Of a DNA stretch of 64,000 nucleotides, positions 51,216-62,700 are shown piece after piece. The stretch comes from Pterois miles. Its lineage: Eukaryota > Chordata > Actinopteri > Perciformes > Scorpaenidae. The DNA is taken from NCBI GenBank assembly GCA_947000775.1, contig CAMQGK010000567.1:20738001-20802000 (forward strand). The letters are read 5' to 3'. The notes under the pieces are model-generated. The model had not been told where the DNA came from, ran no database searches, and saw only the letters and a program-made list of their open reading frames with translations. Each line of letters opens with the position of its first letter. Position 1 is the stretch's first letter. The position numbers were made by a program, and so were the translations under genes.

Positions 51216-53469
51216 TTTATTGTACACAACACCTCTTTATTTACGCTCCATCCTAAAAATCAGTTCATGTTGTTTATTCAAATCAATTAATTGCTACAGA
51301 GGCACTTGACAAGGGTTTGCAAAACATAAAAGAAAAGGGATTTTTACAGGTTGGTTTCCGACTCCTTCCACCAGACCCAGACAGTGGAGGGGAGGGGAGG
51401 GAAAGAGGAAGGAGGCAGGGCAGTGTTACCACAACCTAAAGTATTACAGTCTGGGCTTCTCCACGGCAGGCTCAAGTGACAGGCACAAGGGGACTTTGGC
51501 CAATAAGGAGTTTTATCACACAAACTTTTGTGTACCAGGGGTTTGTGGAAAATTTCTTCAATCTACAGATTCAGGGATGTTTTATAAGCCTATTTCAATC
51601 CTTCTGGCGCTGTCACTGAAAGCCAGACCTGTAGAGAAAAACAGGGGAAGAAGAAGCACACTCTGTCTCAAGAGTCTGTGGCTTGGGACAGTTCTTTACA
51701 GTTTCTTTGTCTCGTCAGGTCGGCTAATTAAATTTCTATCGTCTGTGGTGAGAAACGGTCTAGACAGCTTCTCCAGACAGAGTGTGCCTTCATGTTACAC
51801 CACAAATCCCACCACCTGCTGCTCGCCACCACTACTGATCAAACTTAAAACAGAAAACATCCTAGTAGCCCACCATCACTCCCCGCTTGACCAGCTTCCC
51901 CCTAACATTGGCTTTAAATGGTCAAAATACCCTCAAAGAGCAATCAAAAGATATTCATTACCAAATAATCACAGCTGTGTAGACGACGTCCAGCCCCTCC
52001 CAACACACATTTAATCCCTGTAAGCAGAACCCCAAATAAAAGTCCAGGAGAAGCTGGGGAGCCGAGCTGTACAGAGCCGATACAATAGCAACCAAAATCA
52101 TCAAAAAAAAAAAAAAAAAGACAAATGCCCCTGGTTATAAATAACGCATTGGGAGATGACCAATCTCTTTTTCCCTACGCCCAAGGCTATGAAATGACAG
52201 CGTTAGTGCTTCCATTAATATGACGACTAACATTTTAACACGTTGGGCTTTGATTAGAATAGTTTTTTTGTCACCAACCCTGTGATTAAATGAGATACAA
52301 GTGCTAACTCCCCAGTATAGGCCAGCTATATACAATAATTTTAATGAATGGAAGCAGAATAATAAGCATCCTTGATAGCTAAGCCCAGAAAGAGATGTGC
52401 CAACTCCTAAATGCTTAATACCATCTTTACACTCTAAACCTCATCCTCGTCTACTACACCGCCGCTCCACCGAGTTTTATCCTCTGCGAGAGGAAACTGT
52501 GCTGTGTGCTCTGCTCTATGTGAATCCAGGAATGAACAAAGTCTACCCGAAGGATAGAGGTCTCGTTGGGATTCAACTCAGACTTAAAGGGGTTATAATT
52601 CAACGCAGAATTACCGGAGAGAAAGCATCTCACAAAGTGCAGACAGCCGTCAGCCTCTCCCTCTCCCAGGTTTTTTTTTTTGTGCATAGTGTTCTGCTAA
52701 CGGACTACAACTTCCCCGTTATTATGAGTGGCTTGTTGTAAGGCTACATGGCTACAAGTGCTTGGATTATAGCAGTCAATCTGTCTGACATCTTTTCATT
52801 GTGGAAGGAGGGAGGGGGCTGAAGCTACTCTCTCAGATCCTGTGTCTTTTTATGCTTTGCGTTTCATTTTTAAAGCTACATTTATGACGCTCTTTAAAAA
52901 GGACAAAGTCACTCAAATAAAATAACATGGGGGGGGGTTATCAACACCACCAAAGTAATGTGTTTTTCAGTATGAATCAGTTAGGAAATACCCAGTTAAC
53001 AACAGGTTAAGTGTGTATATTTACACAGATATGTAGACTTGAGCCAATTTAAAAAGATGGAGGGAGGGGAGAGGAAAGCCAGCCTGTAACGGTTAATAAG
53101 TTATTTTATGAGCTTCTTCTGGGAACCTTGTCAGAAGAAATACACCAGTTATTATAATTATTAAAAAAAAAAGCTCTTGAACTGAATTTGATACATCATC
53201 TCCTATTCATAGAAGCTAAATGCATCCCACAGATCAGCTGGGTTTTATTTCCACAGCGGTCAAATGTAATATTCAAGTGGTTCAAGGGCTTTCTGTTGTT
53301 CATGTGCACTGATAAAGATGGTATTAGCAGCTTATTACATTGCTTGAAGAGACATTAATACGGCTGGATGGTGCACGTTACGCACCGTTATCAGTCGGCC
53401 CCTCCCCCTCGAGCCCCCGCCCCTGGCCTTTATACACCCACACACAAACACACACACTTGGCCACAGGT
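51216..53469 (-). other. dnm2: Probable dnm2 3' UTR with poly(A) signals
   Basis: Two AATAAA signals on the minus strand, at 51236-51241 and 51216-51221, sit about 2.2 kb after the dnm2 stop. No other gene, splice signal or repeat intervenes on that strand, so the whole stretch is plausibly a long 3' UTR. The UTR end is an inference. Confidence 0.5.
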
Positions 53470-56400
53470 CTAGTCTAGCAGGGAGGGCTCAGCAGGGCGG
53501 ATAATGGTGGGCCGGTGAGAAGGAGCGCCAGGGGGTCTTCGGCTGCAACGGGGAGAGAAGATACAGGACAAGGAGTGAGACGTGCTCACAAAGAGACAGA
53601 GGAGAAACCAAAACAACCCGACAGAGAGAGAAGAGAGAAAGGGAGGACAGAGGGAGCTGAGATGGAGAGGAGAACGAATGTCGAGAAATAATATTAAATA
53701 TCTAGATGGGACAACTGGTGAACTTGAGACAAACCATGCCTGTGGCTCTTGAAAGAGAGGACGATGAGATGTTAGTGACATAACATTACAAATACAGGTG
53801 CAGCAAAAATTGCATCATATAAAAATGCATCATAACAGGAAGTCGTACCTGGGTACACCGGGTGGGATGCGGGCTGGCCGGGAGGGGATCTGTGGGGGTG
53901 CGCTGAAGGGATCCTGGTGGCTGTTGAAAGCGTTGATGGGTGGGCCTGGGCGAGAGGGGATTGGTGGCGCGCCAAAGGCGGGAGAGGGGTTGAGCGGAGC
54001 TCCAAAGGCAGGGGAAGGGTTCATGGGTGGTCCTGGCGTCGGGCCCCGGACAGCAGGCGGACGGCTGGGGGCCGAGGCGGCTGCAGGAGTCGGCCTGCGC
54101 TGAGGGGTCGGGCTGAGAGGGGGATATGATTTAATGAAACTGAGATTGTAATAATCACCTTAGAGATCACATTAATTCTCCAGTAGAGGTGCGGGTGAGG
54201 GGATTTTATCTGAGTTGTTTGAATTCGAAGGGCGGGTCAATTATTTCTTTATATCACTCTGTAGCTTCACAAGTTCCTTATATATTCAAATCTGAACATT
54301 CCAATTTTGTTCAAAGAACATATGTTTTAGTGTCAAAGTGCTGTTTTTTCACCACTACAGTTGCTGATATATAATAAATTGCTCAAAGCCAGTCCCAGAA
54401 AGTTTGTCCTCACCTTAAACACAAAGCAGAATCAGACCTCCTACATATACATGTAATATTTTTGATTACTATAAGCCCCACAGCAAGTGGGCCTTTGTGC
54501 TGTGAGAAGTATGGCTAAATTAGGGGGTGGATGCGTAGGTGCGGCGCTGTCAGAAATCCTCCGTCAGAAACTCATGTTCAAGCACACGTTGTCACAAACA
54601 AACTCAAAATCTATCCTGAGACAAATTAAAATCACTGGTACAGGCGATGTAAACCCCCAGGTTGAGAACCACTGTGTTATTACATTCTGGATTTTCAAGC
54701 TCTTATACCTGGAGGTTAACTAAAAGCTAGTAAACCCTAATCTCACCTGGATTCTTGGATCCAGCTGTCATTTATGGGTGGGGGTACTGGCGTGGAGATG
54801 GTGCTGGTGCTGATGTCGCCAATAATGAGCAGTGCCTCTTTGAGCGCGTGATACATGCGCAACATTTCGTCTCTGCGCTGAGCCTGGTCAGCCGATTCCT
54901 CCATGAGGCTGTTCTGGTCCCCAGATGAGTAGAGGTAGGCCAGCAGCTCCGAGTGGATGAAATCCTTCGCCTGAATGGAAGTTAATAGTATTAAAAGACA
55001 GACAGTGGCAACTTACAACACTAAAAATGGAGAATTTCTAGAGCAGCAGTAGGTCAAAGTGAAATAATCAGTTCATAAACTGGAAAATGTGATTGAAAGA
55101 AGTGAAAAACTACAGCAAAGAAGGGAGCAGACTCCCACAAGACCACAAGATCAAAATCAATGTATTGATTGAAGATATTTGATCCTCAAAATAAATATTA
55201 GAAAACCATGGGAAAGGAGCTGCCCAGTGAAAATAAAGTGTTGGTTTTGTGTGTAGCTGCTGGCCATCAAGTGAGCTCACCACAATAATAAAACCTAATA
55301 AATGGACAATAGACAAGTCACTGTGAGCATGCACCATAAATCCCGTTAATTAGTGTCTTCAAGTTTATGACCTTGTGTGAACATGAAATTCATGACCACT
55401 GTTGCTACTAAAATGAACAAGAAAATGAAGCACTACTCTGCACGGCTCTACGGTGACATTTAGACCTAATTAAAGAGCACTTTATTTGATCCCAGCTCAG
55501 ATCTCTGCTTTATCAGGAGCCTTGATTACTTTTTTAAAGTATATAGTCTCGTAGGATGCTACTTTTGCTGGATAATTGGTAAAATAACTGTCAGCACACA
55601 TAGCTAATGGTATATTTCCTCCATATATACATAGAGGTTTACACAGTTTGAACAAAAATGTGCTTTATTTGGTATGGAGGAGCATAAGTATACAGAATTA
55701 TAATGTAGAGCACTGCAAAACTGGATGTTCACATTTACATGGTCAGATCTATAAACTGCCAGCATTCAGCATAGCACACAGCCTTAAAGTGAAAGGTGGG
55801 GTGTTTTGAAGCGGGGTTGAATGACGTACTTATGAATAGTCAGTGTATTACCTACAGTAGATGACAGTCGACACACACCCAGTTTGGAGACGCAGATACG
55901 AGTTACCACATGGAAGTAAATTAATGTACTGCTGTGGACGAGGCTGACAGCAAAACATATTTTAGCCGCCTAAAAGAAAAGTCCACCTGAAAAAAATCGA
56001 TATCACTTTAAGTATTCTCTATTTTTAGAAAACTTTCATCCTGCTGTCAGACAGCCTTTTCTAACAGGGAGATGAAGCCGTTGTGTCCCTCTCTGCTCTC
56101 GCCAAAGCCACCAGACTCCATTGAAAAACCTGTAATTTTAGCTCGAAGAACGCAGGGGTTGCTGGACTACCGCTGCCTCGAGCAGTTTGCTTGTATTACT
56201 GTGACTTTGGTAAATCCAAAGCAGGGGTGGGCAATTATTTTTCCTGTGGGGGAATAAAAGATTGTTGCTGGGGGCTAAACAAGTACTGTCAAATTATAGC
56301 TAACATACTGGGTACTTATTTTTCACCATTTATTATACTGAGAATCACTTTTAAGACATTTAACTTAACGTTAACACTTACATGTCTTTTTTCCGTTGCA

Positions 56401-59400
56401 TGCAGCTTTGTGTTTGCTATTTTTGTAGCTTAGCTAGCAGCCTCTCGGCTGTCCTCACCTTCATCATCTTCTCGTCTATTTCTGTATTTTCCTGCATGTT
56501 TTGTCTTGAAGTGACGGTCCACGTTGTATTCTTTGAATACAGCCACATGTTCATTGCAAACTACGTAAACAGCTTTACCGCCAATCTCCCCAAAAACGTA
56601 GTACTTAGCAGTCCATGATTTATCACAGACGTGCCGCCTCAGCAGGTGAAACTACTTCAAACATCACTCACATCAATTTACGTCTATGTCAAGTGTGACA
56701 CGAAGAAGCACACTAACGATACACAAGCATTTCAAAACAAAAGCTATTTTCGTTACTGTTTTTTTAGCTTCGTAAGTAAAATTGTGTGGTCTGTCTGAGA
56801 CCTCCCGGGCCGGGCAGAACCATGACAAGGGACGGCCCCGTATAATGCCCAGGTCTGATCCAAACTAACCAAAGTCTCCCAATAAAACAAACAAATTAAC
56901 GAACAGAGGCAGCAGTAGACCAGCAACTCCTGTGTTCTACGAGGTAAAATTACTGTTTTTTCCCCCCATTGATTCTGTTGGCTTTGGTGAGAGCTCGAGT
57001 TCCTGTCAGAAAACAGACTGTATAGCTGTCTGACGTAGGTACTATACTGACTATGGATAAGCACCTCATACAACCTTTTAAGTACACAACAAGCACACCA
57101 CCTGTTTTGGGCTGTACTCTCACTGTATAAAGTGGTGCACGTAGCTCAATAACCTTCTTTTCAGTAAATTATCCATAAGTGTAAAGAAATGCACAGTGTT
57201 AAAATAATAGATTCAGATGACGGCTGTCATTTGATTTTCGTATCTGCAGACACTCACACTGTTGATCATGAGATGCATGATGGTCTTGGGCACGAGATCT
57301 CTGGTGGATTTGTTGATGATGCCGATGTACGAGTCCACCAGGTTGCGGATGGTTTCCACCTGCCGCTCCAACTGAGGATCCATGGAGAATGTGTCTGCAG
57401 GGGCAGCCTCTTCATTCTCCGCCTGGTGACAACAACAACACACAAGAGAGATGAAGCATAAATATGTACATTGTCATAATTTGCAGTCTTTGTCTCAAAA
57501 GTGTACACAGTTTACTTTAAAAAACGTCACTACATGTTCTCTATAATCCAACCAGGGGTAATCCATCACTGAAACACTTATTTATTTTTGAAAAATAGTA
57601 AAAGCCATAATTCAATGTATAATGTACTAATTTATCTAATGCAGACTATACAAACAACTCTTGGTCCATCGCCGATTTACAAATGTGACTAGATGCTATG
57701 TCCTGAGCAGTTAGAAATGTACTGCAACACGGAAGTAACCTTCAGAGAGTAAATAAATAAATCATGATAGTTATCCAACGTGTATTGAGGTAAATTAAGA
57801 TATTGGTGGAAGTGCCATGGTCTGTAAAAGGGCGGAGAGACAAAATAATGCTGATTCCATTGTGACAAAAATAAATCGTAAATAGTTCCGTTTGTCTGTG
57901 TAAGAGAGTGTTTATTTTTTTTTTTTGTTTTTCACCCAAGGACTTTGGCTACAAATGTGAGGACAGTAAACTTTTACACAAAGTTGTTTGCTGTAAAAAT
58001 ATGAGTGAATTGTTGAAAAATTCAAATTACGTTTTACTTCCGGGTCTTATCACTTTTTGGTTGAACCACGGAGCTTCAAACGCAGAAGTCTGTCACTGAG
58101 TGACTGACCAGGTGATGAAGTTAAACGATTAGTCGGCCAAGATTTGGAGTTTCCTCACTGGCTGTTTCTCTTTCAAAATGAAAATGTGGGAACGGTCCAT
58201 TATGCAAATGAGCCCGTCCAGTGCGACGTGTCTGGTTCACGAAACTCGGACCAAGCTGTTAAACTAGGTGATCTAGTTCTAAACAGTGGCATCGCCTATG
58301 TCTCACTTCAGCTGTTTTCAGAAGTAGTTTTTGGTGGATTGTTTAGACGGAATAACAGAAAGTTTAGTACCTGGTGGACATGTACTGCTGGATTTAAGAC
58401 ATGACCACTGACTATTTGTGTCACAATTTAGCCACAAATTCACTTAAGCCACAACACAAAGCCACAGAAATATAATGTTACATTGCTGCAACATACTCAA
58501 ACAGCCTATGTTGTACTAAAAATATCAATTACTTGCTTGTGTCTTATAGCACTAAATTTAAACACATTTAAATTAAGAGTCTGGGCCCTAGGAATAAAAA
58601 AAAAGGCTCAGACCCCAGAGGGTTAATGCCTAATTTAATATTAACTAATTAACAGAAACAGAAAACCCCACCCAACCACCCACATACTTGGTCCTTCTCT
58701 GGATAAACTCCTGCCCTGAGGAAGGACGCTTTCCAGCTGTCCACATCCTCTTGAGAATCACAGGCCAGTTCTATTTGGCGAAGATCCTTGTACACGTTCC
58801 TGTACAGATAAACGAAAGACAAACATAAGTGCTGGTCAGTTTGTAGGCTTAGGCAGAACATGTATGGTACAGGACATACATAGGCACATGTGCGTTCGCT
58901 TAATGGCATAAACCTGACCTCTGTTCAGTGTTGAAGATTGCGAAGATGTGCTTTGTGGACATAAAGCCTTTCTCTACATCTCTGAGCTTCAGGTTATCCA
59001 GGGGCAGCATATACTTCTTTTCTTTCTCCTAGCATGAAGCAGATAGAAGAAATGTTATTTACAACCTGGAATATACAACACAAAGAAGTTGTGTCTTCAA
59101 AATAAGAGTATATATTTTGGTAATAGGAGATGAAAACAGTTCGCCACCAATGAGTAGACATGATGGAATGTGTTTTCCTCTAGTGTGGACCACCACCAAG
59201 CTGGTGAGATGGAGAAATGCATGATGGGGGAGAGGAGGAGGAAAAGAGGAAGAAAAGGAGGAGCATGAGGGAGTTCTGGGGGATATGGGGGGTGGGGGGT
59301 GCCAGCGTTCACTGCTGAGCAGAGACATCTGGAAGCGTTTACGTCTGCGCTAACACAGAGCGGCGCGGGTCCAACAGTTACATCACTCTCAGATCCACAC

Positions 59401-59415
59401 AATCCCCCGCCCCCA

Positions 59416-59511
<96 letters not shown>

Positions 59512-59683
59512 GACAAACAAACATTCGCGAGGATGAGTGAATTGAACAAACATGAATCATTTGGGATACAGATATGACCAAGTGCATAAACACTGAAAAC
59601 ATATAGAAGGACTCATGTGGACAAGCGCTTACACACATTCTCTCTCGCTTACACACATTCTCTCTCACGCACACACACGCACA

Positions 59684-59776
<93 letters not shown>

Positions 59777-62700
59777 CACACGATCACACCCCCTTGCCCC
59801 ACTCCGGCCCCCGTAACCCAGTACGATTTCCTGCAAATTCCAAAGTCAGATCCCGGCTGGAACATTTCAGCCCGCCTGCCACGTCAGTTTTCCTCCACCA
59901 CCCTCCCTCGCTCCTTCTCTTTCACTCTTAGCTTTTTTCGGAAAAGGCAACCCGACGTAAAAATACGCCGTGCCCGGTTGGTGTTTGGACACACTGAGGC
60001 CACTGGACTGGGGTTCATCTTTAGCAGTGGTATCTTTTTACGGGGTCTTTTTATTTCACTGTGAGACTGGATACGACTGAGGCCTGGACAAGAAGATCCA
60101 GCGGTAAGTACGATGTTATTTGCACTTATAACCACTGTAGGCAAATCTTAAATTTTGTTAAATCAGTGAAACTAGATAATTTGATTTTAGATCACGGAAA
60201 CTCACAGAAAATAAGTGCACTGACATGTTATAATGAAAGTTACTCTCCAAGTCCCTGAATACAACATTTGAAAAGGTTTCTAATATAAACTGCAGCGCAG
60301 ACTTTGCTGAGTGTGCACATACTGCAGTTTTTTAGTGAAGAGGGAACGCAGTCCAACCGTGTCTGGATTTATTTGCTTGAATCGCTTGAAAGCAACACTA
60401 TAAAAGGTTAGATTTAGCTCTGCTATGAATCATACTGTATATGTTTAATAAGGGAAGGCATTGTGGCATTTAAGCAGTTTGGGTCCTGATAAATCAGCCT
60501 TTTCCAAGTATGTGGCTTTTTTCATATGTGCAATTGTTTCACTGGGGTAATGTTTGCTCTCTGTGTCCTCTGTCCTACTGTCCTAGGGTAGCGACCTGCA
60601 GCCGCAGTGACCTCAGGGTCCTTCCTCCCATCAGAGCCCTCCTCCTCCTCCTCACCCCCCCGCCTGCCCAGTGTTCAGACTACCTGTTCATCAGGCTACA
60701 GCTGAACAGTAGTCTGCACATTGGTTAGGCTGGGCTGGGACGCACACACCTCCGAGACACCGCCATGGGTGGTGATGACACTGAATCTCCACTTGGGATA
60801 CTTTAGGGCTATATACAGCATCTTATCTTAGCTATCCATATCCCCAAGTGTCCGGTGAAATACAACATTGGAACGGGAATGCCTCTCACCTCCTCGTTTT
60901 TGTACCAGGACAGGGACTCCGCAGTCAGGACAAACCAGTACTCCTTGGAGCCTCCCTTCATGATGCTGATGTTGATGGTTAGCCAGCCTTTCCTGATCAC
61001 CTGTGCAGTGTGGGAGAGAGAAATGGGTGGTAGGGAGAGAGAGGGGTACCAGGAGGACGGATGAAAACAGCGTTGTCAATCAGGCTTTTGTGCTGGAGAC
61101 ATGAGGGCCACGTAAATGTTACTGGGATGTGACTGACACCAATAAAATCTTACCTGCTTACCTGCTAGGTCACTGGAAATTCAGCTGTCTTTAACATTTT
61201 TATCTTAATCGTCAACATTTGTGTGTCTATGGGTCTAATGTTACTTACATATGCACAGGAACATAGAAGTATGTATTGAAACTAGGGCTGTCAAATTAAA
61301 GACAATAACGTGTTGATGCAAATTTGTTTTCACGCCACAAATTTCTTTAACGCAACTTGCAATTTTTAGGTTGTAGTGGGCTCAGTTTTGAAGCTAGAGT
61401 GAAGATACTGGTGTCATATGAAGCTAGAAAACCTAATAAATCCACTGGTACCAACTATGTTATACTAGCTTGCCATGAAGGAGGCTAAATAACGATCCAA
61501 ATTTACACTAAATTTTGGTGAGGAAAAACTATGATGGCCATTTTTAAAGGGGTCCCTTGACCTCTGACCTCAAGATATGTGAATGAAAATGGGTTCTATG
61601 GGTACCTACGAGTCTCCCCTTTACAGACATGCCCACTTTATGATAATCACATGCAGTTTGGATCAAGTCATAGTCAAGTCAGCACACTGACAGCTGTTGT
61701 TACCTGTTGGGTTTGAGTTTGCCATGTTATGATTTGAGCATAACTTTTATGCTAAATGCAGTACCTATGAGGGTTTCTGGATAATGTTTGTCGGTGTTTT
61801 ATGCTGTTAATTGATTTCCAATAATAAATATATACATAAATTTGCATAAAGCAAACTCCCACATTGATTAAAGTATTAAATACTTCACAAATTTTAATAT
61901 AATAAAATTATAAGAAATATAATAAATATTTTGATCAATTGACAGCCCTAATTGAAATTTACTGAGTAGACAGCGTGGAGTGACCAAAGGACAGTCACAT
62001 GCACAAGACATACAAGGTGTAATGTGGCTAAATGTATACAAAAGCATCAAATGGTCCTTTTCACTCGACAGAAAACAAATCATTAAACCAACAAACGGGA
62101 CCAGATGGTGTCCAGACTACACCAACAGAGTCAAAGACCAAAGGTTGGCGGTGGTATGTCAGTGTCAGCAGGTCAGTAAAAGCTAGCCTATGAGCTAGCA
62201 GTTTTTAAAAACAAATAAAGCAGAGTTAGTGGGTTTAACTGGACTCAGATGCACAACTGTTAAAGTAAAAGATGAGAAGAAGTGAGTTCAAAAAATGAAG
62301 GAGTAAAGGAGGAGACAAGATTGCAATAGCTAGCTGATGTACTGGAGTTCATGGAGGGAGAGATGGAGAGGGAGCAAATACGAGAGGCTGCGCTGAGTGG
62401 ATCACTCTGAGTAAAATAGGCCATGAGGTTTAGAGGACATTTCTTAGCTTCTATGTCGTTTTTTCCCCACAAAGACCCCGATGCAGTTCAAGCAAAACGG
62501 GGGAAACTACTATCTGTGGAACGCTTGTGGTAAGTAAAGCTAAGAGGAAATGTCAATATCTGCTTTAGACCTCTCTTCTGCTCTCCCTCTCCATCAAGCA
62601 CAGGACTGTGGTGAGTTATGAGGGGAAAGAAGTTCATTAGTTCAAAAGCGCCAACATAAACATGGGAGAGGAGGCGTGTACATAGAAGCTACTTGTAGTT

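Noticed and set aside
51496..52014. 172-codon plus-strand ORF
   Set aside because: It lies antisense in the probable dnm2 3' UTR; no motif, signal or known family was seen. Best explained as chance.
59378..60064. Long ORFs of Cys-Val or His-Thr repeats
   Set aside because: These are translations of CA/TG microsatellites.
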